Counted from the first letter of the stretch, positions 35,666 through 50,600 are shown. The stretch: DNA of 64,000 bases from Gordionus sp. m RMFG-2023 (GCF_954871325.1 NC_088775.1:64705561-64769560), one strand, 5' to 3'. The notes: generated by a model not told the origin, from the letters alone. Numbers and translations: made by a program.

Positions 35666-38600
35666 CTGCATTAATTTTATAATAAATATATATGATTATT
35701 TAGCATTTGATAAGTTTACATTTTATATTAAATAATTATTAAAAAATGCAAAATGAGAATTACATAGATATAAAAATAGTATAGATTATATTTAAAATGA
35801 ATTATTCGATATTATTGATTTGAATATAAAAAATATCTTTCTTGCCGAATAATATTTTATCTATTATTCGAAATTATTTATAAATATTTAAAATTGTTGG
35901 TAGTGTTGCGTAATCGGCTAAAAACTACGCCTAAGCCTAAAATCGGATAAACCTAATTAGGCTAAGCCTAAAAATCGGCTAAGCCTAAAACGGCTAAGCC
36001 TAAAAATCGGCTAAGCCTAAAACGGCTAAGCCTAAAAATTGGCTAAAATAAATTAGTCAAAAATTCTGCATCGATGTCTAGCATTAATTATTATTTATTT
36101 ATTTTAGTAAAACAATTTATTTTATTTATATTTAATGTAAATATTTTATTATTATCAACAAATAAACATGATATGATTTAATATTTTTTATTTATATTGT
36201 TATATTTTGAAATGAAAATAAATTTATTTATTTGATTTTTTAATAAAAAAAATAATATGCTGCTATTATAAAAATGTAATATTATTTTTAATATAATTTA
36301 TTAGTGATTTTTTTCACAATCTTCTTTGTAAATACATCTTTTATTGAGGAATTATATTGTAAATTTTATTAGATAAAAAAAACAATCTTTTAGGTGAAAT
36401 CTTTTATAATTTTTTTTTATCAATTTTGTAAAACTATCTATTTTTTATTAAATGAGGTGTTTTTTTTAAATAATATTTATATTAAACTTTTTTGATGTTA
36501 TTTTATATGATATTTTTAAGGATAATATTTTTTAATGTGAGAATTGTCATAATCGTTATTTTTAAAGTTTTTTGACGAATATATGTTAAAATAAGTTTTG
36601 ATACCATTTAAATAAAATTTAGTGAAGATGTACCGTAGAAAAGTGACAATTGTCATAATCGTTATTTTTAAAGTTTTTTGATTTTTTTTGACGAAAATAG
36701 ATTAAATTAAGTATTGATAACATGTTATACATATTATGCTGAACTTTTAAAAATATTTATATTAAACTTTTTTGATGTTATTTTATATGATCTTTTTAAG
36801 GATAGTATTTTTTAATGTGAGAATTGTCATAATCGTTATTTTTAAAGTTTTTTGACAAATATATGTTAAAATAAGTTTTGATACCATTTAAATAAAATTT
36901 AGTGAAGATGTACCGTAGAAAAGTGACAATTGTCATAATCGTTATTTTTAAAGTTTTTTGATGAAAATAGATTAAAATAAGTATTGATAACATGTTTAAA
37001 TACATATTATGCTGAACAACCCATAAAAATTAAATATATTAATTTTAAATTCCCAAATAATGTAATATTAAAGTTAAGTTAATATCATTTTACCATGTTA
37101 ACAAGAAAATATTTAAAATTGTGGCTAAGGTCATTCAGTAACTTCCTCAAGTGCTAAAGATATGACCTACAGTTTAATTTAGTAATATCTTTAGTCTTAC
37201 TCATTTTAATTTAATATTGGATAAATTTGAACACTTATGTAAATTTATAAAAAATGCTCTTAATGGCGCTAATATTAGACAAAAAGTTTGTAATAGTGAA
37301 TTAAGTGGTTAGTTAATATCAGAGACTTGCAGGCCCGGCCATGCTGGGACGGATTTTTTTAATCCAAGCTGGGTAAATGGTACCTCTGCAAGTCTCTTGT
37401 TTAAATTATGAATTCTAAAATGTTATAAAATTTACTATTTGTTAAGGTTACAATATCTTCGGATAAATAATCTTTTGTATCATAAAGAAGAATTACACCT
37501 CCTTCAGTAACCTATAAAAATAAATGTTTTGTAAATATAATATAATTATCCAGTTCTTCGATTCTGATAAAATCAAAAGGAATTTTCTAATGAAGAAGTA
37601 TCGCTGATGAATTTTGATTCTGTTAAATTTATGATATTGATAAATATTTAATGTTGTTTTAGGTGGGTAAATTTTAAAAATAACTATTTACATGTTATAT
37701 TTTCCACAAATAGTGGCAGATACTATAAAGTATAAACTATAATAAAAAAAAGACGACTCCATTCTTTTAAAAGCTGGAACAAAAAAATTGTTAGTAGCTC
37801 AATAAATATTTACTTAATCTATAAAAAACTGCTAAAAATTAGAGATATAGAAAAGACAATTTCTATTTCTTAGCAGGGCAAGTAATACTCAAGTTAAAGG
37901 AAGGGGGCAGACGTTTATGGTTTAAAGCTAGTAATTTTTTGAACAAATTAAAATATGAAAACACATCAGAAAAAATTTAATAACTTTAATTTTTATTTAT
38001 TTCAGTATTCCAATCTTTAAAAGCAAAAATATATAATATAATTATCTAAATATATTTAGTAACAAATAAAAAAAATTATGTAAAAACATATATAAAAAAG
38101 CAGTTTGAAAAATCTTTGACGATTTTTTTAAAGAAGAGAAATTTTTTTTCTAAAAATGGCAAAATCTTTAGTAATTTTTATGCATAAAAAATGTTTCAAT
38201 ATGTAAAATCACAAAATCTAATCTGAAAAAAAGTAATATCCAATCAAATTAAATCAACTTAAATTTTAATGGTTTGAAAAAAAATATATATAAAAATATG
38301 CAATTAAAATATCTGGGTTCAGAAGGTATTCCTATAAAAAGTGAGATAAGACTTTGAAGTTTGATTCTCTGAGGGGCAAAAACTATCTAAACATAAACAT
38401 CATTTTATTTTGGCCAAATCGTTTAGTAATCATATAATTATTATATATTTATAAATTTTGATTTAATAATAATTGTGTTTTCTATATAAAACTATTGCAC
38501 TATGGCACGAAGCAAAAAAATTAGATTCCTTTTTAAAACACAGAGGAACAGAAAATTCAGTTTACATCCAATCCAGAGTTCTATGAACATCCTTCATATT

Positions 38601-41600
38601 ACATTTTGTACATCGTTATATGTCAAAACTCTGGATCATAAAGGGCCCCTGAAAATCTAACTATTGGTGAGGTTTCCTCTGCTTTTGATTCTGATTCGAG
38701 TTTATCTTCGTCTCAATCATATCATCCTTCAATATTCTTGGGCGACATAATATTCAAACGAGGGTTTGCGCCAAAATAAAATTTGAGTCTATATAAATCG
38801 TCTATACTTTTTTTCCCATCATTTCCCGATAAGTGTGAAAAAAATTTACTACTTGTTGCGTTAAAATAATACCAAAATATTTGATGCCACCATGTTTTGC
38901 TCTTTCTGTCTATCCGGTAGAGAGAATGGTGGTCAAACAAGCCTACTGAAGAATTCGTGAATTCATATATCAATTTAAAATTAAATCCAACACTTTCGTA
39001 TAAAAAATATAGCTCAATTTAAAAATTATTTTAAAAAAACTTTCTATATCAATAATAAAATATCTTATACTTTCATTTTTCTTAAAACATAGTAAACAAA
39101 AACGTTATTCATTTTAAAAAAATACACAACACTCTCTAACATCAATCACCATATCCCTCTTTCGTATACACATTATTACAACAGACAGCATGGTAACTAT
39201 TCTATTGTCTTTCCAATTAAGTCCTATATCATCCTAAGAAGTCCTATATCTCCTTGTTTTAATGGTGGGATTGATTTTTCTCCACCCATATTTGTTGCTT
39301 TTCTTCAATTCCTGCACTAATGGAAGTAATTAATAAATTCAAAGTATGAAATAAAGTCAGATTACTTTATCTCATCAGAGGGACGTGAGTTATTGTTACA
39401 ATCACTAAATTCTGACTAAATACTGATTCTTTAGATAGATTTACATGATGACAATAAAAGAATAGAATCTTCTTCTAAAAAAGATTGGTCATCATACATT
39501 AAGTCAAAATCAGATTCAAACTCTGAATATCTAAAGGAATAAGCTACCCGTATCCCAATAATTAAATCTGTCTCCCTACAATAAAAACATCACCTATCCA
39601 TATCCGTATAAATGCTTATCATTTTAAAATTGCTTGGCTAAATATTATATAAAAAATTTAATAAAAAATAGATAATTACAAATAAAATAAATAGATGGAA
39701 GCAATAATTGCATGCATTATTAACATAGAATTATAATTAATACCAGGTTCAAATCTTTGCCTATAATTAAGTTTCCTCAAAGGGTTTAAAGATTCCACAG
39801 ATTCATTTATGAGTATAGTGGAATAAATATTTATAGAACTCTATTATATGAATTTGTTTTTATAAAATTGATATTACTACAGATACTATCAATTAAAATA
39901 TTTTTTAGGCATGGTTAAAAGTTGATAAATTTTTTTTTAATAAGAAGAGGATCTATTTTCAGTCAAGGTTTAAAACTTATGTGACTCCATATTAGAGGTC
40001 TGCAACAGGCCGGTTAAAATTATAAACATTGGGAGAGCGAGTGGGTGGGTTAAAAAAAATTTTAAACAATAAGTGAGAGAACAAATGGGTAAATTTGAAA
40101 TACTTTTAGGACGAAATTAACAGAATATATATATTAAAAATTACTTTTTTTTTATCTCAAAATTAATATTGCATAATAAATAAAAAGCCAAACTTTTGGG
40201 TGGGGGGGGGGAGTGTAAATATTTTTATCAAGGACCGTCCAGTAGGCGGTTAAAAATCTAAAAATGCCTTTGGGTTAAAATCCGCGCATTGCAAACCTTC
40301 ATCCCTCATTTATAGTTAGTAGGAAATCGCGGCAAATTATACAAAATACACTGTATTTCTCTATTATCTGCCGTGAATTTGCGCTAACTTAGAATGCAGG
40401 GTTAATCTGCAATCAAAACAAAATTGATGATAGTGAATTTAAGATTAGGATAAAATTATCAAAATGTTTAATAAAATAATGAATATATTACAGGCTTTAT
40501 AGGTTCGTATCGAAAATTCTCTGGCAGGGAGACAACTTTCAGCTTTAAAAAGTTTATAATTTGAAAAAAAATAAAAATATTATTTATTAATTGTATAATC
40601 ATCATATCTAAATGAAGGCTAAAAATAGCAATTTGGGGATTATTAAAAATAGGAGTTAAATATGATAATTTTAGTTAGGTTTATATCAAATAAAATATAG
40701 TAGATCTATAATGTGATATGATTATAAATATATCCCCTGCTATTTTATAATAGCCCACAAATGCTAAATTTTATATCTTTAATATTATAAGATATTCATT
40801 TCAAATTATATACCTGTTCACTCATGATACGGGCTGGGTTAAGAACCACCGAAAAAGTATTGCTTAAAAGGTTACAATTGACTTGTTCAGTTGAAAATGT
40901 AGGTAATGATGGATTTATAATATCATAGTCCATCAATTTTTTGTCATCTTCCTAAAATTGTAATAATGTAAATATTTAATGTGGAAAGTTAGATTTTAAA
41001 TTCATAATAAAAACTGGTCAATTTATTGGATTATCATAAGAAATATTTTATACTATTACAATGGACAGTTTTAAATTTTAAGAGAGTTTTGTAAATTTAA
41101 ATTATAAAATTACCTGTCAAAAAATGTAATAATTTATTTGAATTTAAAAAAAATACTAGTATTTTGATTATAAAATTCAGGCCTTTGTAATGTAATGTTA
41201 TTCATGTTTGTGAATAATTTTCTGAAAGAGAATAGTAAAAAATTTCGCCAAATGTATGGGTATGGATTAGAGCTATACAAGTTCAATTGTTGCAAAGGAA
41301 AATATAAAATGTTTAAATGTATGAAATAGTTTTATTTTTAATACTTGATAATAAAAGATATTTCAATATATAATTTAGCGTTCTCGTAATAAATAAATTT
41401 AATTAATTAAAATATAACACAATAATCCTAAAATTATAAAAGGTAAACAGAATATTGGACCCAACTGTCCATGGGCGGTAGATAAAATGTTTCTGCCCAA
41501 AAAAATTACCCTTTTAAGTTTCAAGAACTTTTGGATAATTTTTTTAAAATTTTTTAAGGTCTTATTTAAGGCTGTGCCCATCCACAAATTTTTCACCGAT

Positions 41601-44600
41601 TCAATATTACTAAAAACTCGATCCGATTCCGATATTTATATTTACCATCCACCTTTGTATCAATGTCATAAATAACCAGCTAACTTTCACGAATAATTAA
41701 GTGTAGTTTATTTTTCAGAAGTTAATATTCTCATTTAAATATTAGCAATGTTTATGAATGTAGTGTTGTTAAACAGCTCCATTTAGTCGATTTTTAAAAA
41801 GGACCAAATCAAAATTATAACTAAAATATCATTAACAATGCCTCGAAATTTCGCCAATCAAACCTTTCTGATATCTGTGGGAAAAATCAATAAGCCTGGG
41901 TAATTTACTCTTGGCTAAAATTTTGAGTAAATTGTTTTTAAATTGGCGAAATCGAGCTCTTTAACAACACTTACTGAATGGTGTCGGATTAAAATCCTTT
42001 TCTTTTTGCAGATAATATAACAAAAAATAGTGTAAAATTTTAAATTATTTTTTTAAACATAACAAATAAATTGTATGAATAGTTCCTTTCATTAATTTAT
42101 TATGAAATTATCAAAAACAATTTTAAAAAATATCGAATCAGATCGCCTTTTCAAAAAAGATATGCCCTACCCGATATTTGTTGAAACGGTAAATATCAGT
42201 GTCGATCCGATTCGATATTAAATATAGGCACAACCCTAGTCTTATTAATTTTAACGACCTTTTTTGAATAGAAAAAAAGGATAATAATTAAATTTTAAGG
42301 AAAAAGATGGATAAATGAAAATAACAATATATGAAAACAAGCTATCATTGTAGCTACAGAGCTGTTACCCTTTTGAATGGGTTAAGTTACAATCGATAGC
42401 GCAGAAGGAACTTATTTTGTAAAGCACTAAGGTTTTGCTGCACCATTTTAAAATACTATCAATGTCAAAAAATGATAATATTTAATTTATTTAAAAAAAT
42501 ATATATTACTGTATTTTGAGCGTTAAGACTAATCAATGAGTCCGATAGTTTTTTTTTCTTGCATTCGTTTGAAATAATAGGGCTGGAATGCAATGATTCA
42601 CTTTCCTTGTTGATATTTTTTAAAGGCTGGGCTTCTTTTACAAACAAATCATCCAATTTTCCAACTTTTGTCAGTGAATCCTAATTTAGCATATAAATTT
42701 GATTTAACCCTTTCATGCAGAGGCAAAATATTTTATTGAAAATAATGAAAATATATAGTAAAAATCTCATATAATTTCGTAATAATTTTATTTTTTAAAA
42801 TATATAAATTTCATAAGATATTACAAAAATTAAAGTGGGACATTTGCTATCCCATGCAAATAAACACATTTATGATTTATTATTCATAAACGGTTTAAAA
42901 CAGTTTCGATTTTTGGAGACATAACGCCACATCACATACCGATGTCCAATCTGAATCTTTCATTCACGCTAAGCTAAAATATAACCCAATTTAAAAAAAC
43001 TTTATTTCATTGTTACACGTTTAAAACATTATTTTTTTTATAAAATAAATAAATAAATGTTGTTTATTTAACATTTTTAAAAAAAACCTCGTTAAAATTC
43101 GCCATATTAAGATTTTTAATCGTATTTTCTAATATATATATTATGTCATTAAATCGCACTATGCAGAATATCGTCAAGTGATGAAAGTGATATTTGTTCC
43201 GATTATATTGAGGAACTTTTGACTTAGAAGATAATATGTCACTTCAAATTTTGGAAAAATGATTCCCGAAACACCTATTGAATTTAATAAACCTTATGGG
43301 CTAAAAAATATTGAAGATGCTGATACTTCTTATAAAATATTATTTTTATCTGATTCCTTTTTTACATTTCAAACTAATTTATATGCAACCCAAAGTGGGA
43401 AACGGTATAATTTTCATTAATACTGATTCTTATTATTAATATTCTAAATAAAAATAGATTTAAATCTGCCAATATTTTTGAAATGAAAATATTAAAGCGA
43501 TGAACATGCTAATGGGGATTAAAAAATTTCCATCCTATCGGGATTATTGGAGCACATTACCCGATTTCTACGATCAATATATAGCCAAACTAATGCCTCT
43601 AAATAGGTTTGGCTGGTTAATTACTCATAAACGATAATACATTAATGCGGTTCTTTAGAATTCGATAAACTTTACAAAGTTCGCCCTTTGATGAATATGA
43701 TGCTATAAAATTTTAAAAAATACTCACCCAGCGCTTATCGGGCCGTGAACAAATCTATATGCCAAAATTGTAAATGTACCAAACTTTATCAGATAGATTC
43801 CATATTTTATAACCGCGCTTGATAGGTTTAACTGGTAAATATTAAAAGATCATTGATTCGTCCACGGCCAGATAAGGGCCGGGAGAAAAGTAATTTTGAA
43901 AATTTTGTAGCATCACATAAAAGTGCGAACTTTGTAAAGTTTATCGAATTCCAAAGATCGGTATTGCGGGTTTAAAGTATTATCGTTTATATGAATATGA
44001 GTAATTAACCAGCCAAATATAGAGGCATTAGTTTGGCTATATATTTGTGGAAATCGGGCATTGTGCTCTAATAATCCCGATAGGATAGTAATTTCCCCAT
44101 TAGCATGTTCATAGCTTAAATATTTTCATTTCAAAAATATTGGCTGATTTAAATCTATTTTTATTTAGAATATTAATAAGAATCAGTATTAATGAAAATT
44201 ATTCTACCGTTTCTGATTTTGGGTTGCATATAAATTAGTTTTGAAATATAAAAAAGGAATCAGATAAAAATAATTAAATATTTTATAAGGAGTATCATAT
44301 CAGCATCTCCAATATTTTTTGGCCCAGAAGGTTCATTAAATTCAATAGGTGGTTCAGGAATTAAGCGAGGATCATTTTTCCAAAATTTGAGAGTATATTA
44401 AAAAAATTTACAAGATGCATATTTTCTTCTGAGTCAAAGTATTCATCAATATAATCGGAACTTATATCACTTGAAGATATTCTGTATAGTGAGATTCATT
44501 GAAACCCATTATAAAAATATAATTATTAAAAATAGGATGTATTATATATAAAAAATGATATGCATATATAAATGAATATATAAGCATTATATATACAAAA

Positions 44601-47600
44601 TATTAGCTTAACAAATTGAATACTTTTAGATATATAAATTTTTAAGATATCCGTTTGGAAAAAATGCAAAAATATGAATAAAATCTCAATATGACGAATT
44701 TTAGCGTTATTTTTTTTTCATGTTAAATAAACATCATTTATTTATTTTATAAAAAAAATAACGTTTTAAACATGTGTAACAAATAAATCTATTTTAAAGG
44801 TGGTTAAATTTTGTACTATTGTGCAAAATTTTGAAAAATTGGTGGGTTATATTTTAGCCTAGCGTGGATGAAAGGATTAATTAAGTAATCATGTTAATAA
44901 CATAATTTTGAATCATTATCATAAATTTTATAAGGTCGTCAAAAAAAGATTGAAATTTTAAAAAATAAATAATCACTGGTATTACTTCACCACAATTAAA
45001 ACATAGCTAATGAAGAAGATATGTTATCTTGTTCTGATATCGCGTTCAATAATATTCATATTATTAATTTCCTCACTATATGCCTGTTCAAAATATGCTT
45101 GATTTTCTTCCTCACTCCATATTATGTAAGAATCGTTTAGCAAGGCTTTTCATTTGTGATATCTTTGTTGCTTGTTATTGAGCTTATATTATTCCTGTAA
45201 TATATAAATTACAAGTCATAAAGATTGGTCACATGACTGGCAGCATTATTATCATGCATGTGCATATTTGCGATATAACTTTATACAAATAAATAGAGGT
45301 ATTTTATAGTTTGTGTTGTAATGGATTTATTAAAGGCAGTTGGGTGACTGCTAAAGTTAGACATGAATAAATAATTCAAGATCAAAATATGAAGCAAATA
45401 TTAGATGTAAAACCGAATCAAAATGTAATATTTTCCATTGTAATTTTTGTATAGTTATATTCAAATATTAGCACATGTATGATGATAATGCTGTCAGATA
45501 TGTGACCAATCCTCAGGACTTGTAATATGTATGGTTATCACAGGAAAAGGATAAGCTCAATAACAAGCTACAAAATCATCAAAGAAGATAAGCCTCAATG
45601 AACGATTCTTACATAATAGGTGGTGAAGAAAATCTAACATATTCTAAACAGGCATATATTGATAAAAATAAACAATATGGATATTTAAGTAGTCAATCCT
45701 TTCAATATTAAAGAGGATTGTAATAAACATATCTAAATTATGAAATAAGACAAAAATAGTCGATCTTCTTCATTAACTAAGAATTTTAATGCCAGTGAAG
45801 TAATACCAGTTATTATTTATTTTTCTTTAATTTCAATTTTGAACCTCTACAACAAAACGATAATTTAAAAATTATTTTATATAATATATATAAAAAAGAA
45901 AAAGTTTCCTTGATAAGATGCAAATTAAAAAAATAAATTATTTTTTTCTTTTTTAAGTTTGTCAAAAAATTAGCAGGAACATATTTAGAATCTCTATTAA
46001 ATATTCAGTTTAACGATATGGGTAAAAAATTGTTACTTGTATTAAACCTTACTGATAAAATAAAAAATATCAATATTTTGCTACATGTATCGTCATTTTA
46101 GGAAACCTTTAATCTTTTTATGTGATCGATACATTTCTTAAAATCATGGCAATTCTATATAATAAATTAATTCTCTTGGTTCAAATTTTTGAGAGGCAAA
46201 TCAATACTATATTAAGTAATAACTAAAATGATAGTAGGAAATGAGGGGGCTTAATTACTTTATTATAACTATCAATCATGTTTATTAACGTAATACATTA
46301 TGGCATTTGCTTATCCATTTATATTGATTACTAGAAATTCATTATTATGAAAATGTATTAAAGCTTGATAGTCAAAATTGTCATATTTGATTCTTTTTAT
46401 AATCTAACCTTAATTCGAGGTTTTTCATTGCCGGAAATTTGTATAACAGGTTTTTGATTGTTATTGTTAAAATTATGATTTTGCAAATGATGATGCGGTT
46501 TCGTCTTGGCGTAACTTAGAACTACTGTTGCCAGCCTAGCTTTTTCTTTATTTTTGGGTGTTTCCAACGGTGGTGGATAGGAATAAGTATAAGGTTTAGC
46601 GTGAGAGATAAATTCAATCTTGGGCATCTTTTTATTAAAAAAAGTCATATAATTTAACACTTCACGTGATTAATTATTGTTATTGTAATAACAACAATAT
46701 CGAAAAGGAATCTTATAAAAAATATATCCAAAAGTTTAGTAATAAAATTGATTTAAGAAAATTATTATAATTATATTCATTTCGGCTAGTAAAAAAATAT
46801 AGGGAGGCAAGGCCTAAGAAGCTACTAATTTTAATTATATTTTTTAAGATATTTTCCTACTCCAGTAATAAATAATTTATTATTATGTTTATAATGATTA
46901 TATATATGGATATTTATTATATGTTTTCTAATGTATGATTAATATAATAATTTATAAGCTTAACTACCTAACATATATCGAGATCACCATTCATTATTAT
47001 AATTTCCGATGAATTAATATTGTATGTCTGAGATGAATTAAATTGATAAATAAATATTGGATGACTGAATCAACCTTATTAAATTGGCAAAGATTTTGAG
47101 CAATATGAATGTATTGGATAAAGATAGCCAATAAAATAATTATGTAGAATTTTCAAAATATGATAAAATTATGGTTGATAATAAACTTAATTTGGAAAAT
47201 ATATTAATAGTATATGAATGAATTATGATTATAAAATCTGATATTGAAATAATTATGAAATGGCACAATTATATCTGATTTAACATGAACAAAATAATGA
47301 ATTATTATAATTGCTGACAAACTAAAATTGGTCGATGAATGAATTTGCCGAAAATTATATGGAAAGAGTTAATTTGGTATAAATGTATATGTTCATGATG
47401 ATTATATTGAATGAAATTGCAGAAGAATGAAGTACATTCACAATACAATTATTAAAAATGAGAATGATTAAATTATAATTATTAAATTTGGGTAATAATT
47501 CTATATTATGAATATTTGAAAATCTGTTGATAATAATTTAACAATCATTTGGATGTATATAAAAATATGGTATAATCTATTACTTATGAAAATATGGTGT

Positions 47601-50600
47601 TTGGAAATCTGTTGGTAATAATTATGGAAATATGGTGATCAAGGTAAACGATATTGATACTCTATGTGAGATCAATCAACAAGGAAAACGATATTGATAC
47701 TATAGGTGATAATCAATCCTACTAAGGCAGATAATATTGATGTTCTGAGAGATCAAAATTTTAATTGGGGAGAGAAGAGTGATGTCAAACACCAGATGTA
47801 AAGGTAAATGGAGAACAAAGACAAGGATTTTTTAGGAGAATCTTTTAGTCGTGGATGTTTCTAGGAAATGTAGTTTTCCTTTCAATTAAGGAAGGAGAAA
47901 TGTAGTAATTAGGAATTTATTATTATGTTTTATAATGTATGATTAATATAATAATTTATAAGGTTAACTACCTAACATATATCGAGATCACTAATCATTA
48001 TAATTTCCGATGAATTAATATTGTATGTCTGAGAATTACATGAATTAAATTAAATAAATAAATATTGGGAGACTGAATCAACCTTATTAAAACCATGAAT
48101 TATCATCATAATGTAAATTAAAATTTATAATTATAATCAATAGCATCGATATTTAGTAAATAAATATTTTCCCTCAAATTAGGGAGATGGGGAGGGTTGG
48201 GTAGTAAGAAATCACCACAATATTAGTGAAGCTGCTCGGGATATGCAAAAGCGTCATCATCATGCTGAAATTTAATCTGAGCATTCATAAATTATTATTT
48301 TTGTGAGTTCGTTAGCAGCCATTAAAATAAGCGCAGTAAATTATATTTAAACCCCTGGTTATTTTTAAAAATTGGCATGGATGGTCCTTTTGTAAATATT
48401 TAATGTCTTATTTATAAAAAAATGCTGAAAAATTTATTTTGAGCAAGATAAACCAACTATAACACAGCCTTATTTTAGTATTGAAATATATATAGATCAA
48501 ATTTTATATGACCAAATATTATAATTGTATTTTTCTTATAACCAGTGATTATTAATAAAAATTCTATACCATTTATTAACATATTGATAATTCTTTTTGA
48601 TTTAATACTATACTTAAATAGGGATGTACCGATATTTCTTATCGTATCGGGTCAATATTTCATCATTTTGAAATATCGGTTGTCGGCCGATAATATAAAA
48701 TTTTCCGATCCGATAAAATGGTACCTTAATTTTAAAAAAATCATTAACCTTCATAATATATTTGTGTATTACTTATTATGTATATAGATTAATGCTATTA
48801 TATATATAAGTCATTTATCAATTAAAATATTTTATATACTTTTAGATTCATGAATACAAACTATAACTGATCATTATAATATATTTAAATGACTTATATT
48901 AGATGTTAGATGTGATGTATGCATTAATATAGGATCGGCCTCCAAAAAGTGGTATCGGTATTAGAGGTGGGCGCGGGCCTGGAAATTATGCGTGACATGA
49001 TGGGTCACAGCGCGAGTGTGAATATATTTTAAATTATTAAGCGTGACGAGCCTTCCCAAAATTTTTGCCGGGCATGATTGGGTGTTAACATAAATTTGCA
49101 AATTTATAATATATATTTTCTGATTTAATTTTGTTCTTTTTGAAAAAAGAATAATTTTTGTAAACAAAAAAAATATACATTTTATAAATAATATTTTTTT
49201 TGTCTTATAAAATTTCAATTGAATGAAAAAAAGTAAATATCTCAACTCTCGTTCAGCGATGGAAATTTGAGAATAAATAATTCAATTTAAATATGTTCTA
49301 TTTTCATTTATCTTTATATATATATATATATATATACTAATCATTTACACTCAAATTATAATCAGTCTAAATTTATAGGAAGATTAAACATCTTAATAAC
49401 TTATTGTTTAAATTTTATCAATTTACCTACAAATCCAAAATACTCAATTATAATTATTTAATGTACAGTAGCTTTTCCTTTACATTTAGATTAACAAGTT
49501 TTTAAAAAAATATGTACATTTATATATTAATTTGTCTATTCTCTATATCTGTTCTTAAGATATTATTTTTTAAGCTTTTCCATTGCCTCTCAACTGTTTG
49601 AGTATATATTAAAGGATCTGACCTTAATACAAAATTTTTTAATGACTATTTAATATTTTTATCATTATTCATATAATGCTCGGTAATCTAAGCACAGATT
49701 CTCTTCTCACAATTGGTAAAATTCTGTCAACCTTTCAAAGGTGATACAATGATAATCAAAACCATTAAAAACAGAACAAAGGAAAGATTTATTATGCAGC
49801 CACTACATAAGGTAAACTTAATTCTAGATCCGAATTTCAAAAGTCTTAAGTTTTTAATAGACGAAGAAAAGGAAGATATATATAAAATAACCTTAAAAAT
49901 GCTAAATGATATAAAATTAGATGATGTACATAAGTCAATGTCAACTATCATTTATAACATTTCTAATTCATCCTACACACGTAAAAAACAGTATAATCGA
50001 AATGAATTAGAGAATTTCTATAATTCTGATGAAGCATCAACATCTAAAAATAAAGTAGATTTATGGCGCATAAAACAAATAACAATGACAACATTTTGCA
50101 GTTTTGTAAGCAGGAAAATTCATTACCTTTAGAAAATTAGCTAGTAAAATTTTTCAACCCCGGCAAGGTTTCTATTGAAAGGTTATTTCTTATAGCCAAT
50201 CGCTTATTAGAGAAACGAACACAATTGGAAAAAAACAGGGACTTTTTTCTTTCCAAATAAAAATTTTGATTTATAAATTGTAATTATTTTGTGTTATTTA
50301 TATGGAATGAATTAGAGAAATAAAAACTATGATAGAATAAATTCAAAAAAGCGTTAAAAAAAGTTTTGAGAAATTTAAAAACACTGTGAATTTTCGGGCA
50401 TGACCAATTTTTTTTAGAAGTATTGGTTAAAGAACGTGAATATTTTACCACCGTGAGGGGGGGGGGGGGTAAGGGCGTGAATAAAAAAGTAGGCCAGCGC
50501 CCATCTTTAATTGAAAGTTGAGTATTAGGGGTGTGAAAGATCTTTGTGGGTGATGATTGATGGGAAGGAATGTTTGGGGAGAGTTGACCTTCCTGTTTGT

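Noticed and set aside
36796-37005. Minus-strand 69-codon frame in the satellite element
   Set aside because: It repeats the satellite unit (KNFKNNDYDNSHI-like text twice) and is a by-product of tandem repetition.
46397-46660. An 87-codon open frame taken as a complete small gene starting MLNYMTFF
   Set aside because: Only MPKIEF onwards is conserved in Rpn2, an AG lies directly before it and GTTAGA follows AAG at 46409. It is exon 2 of PSMD1; the first 11 and last few codons are intron.
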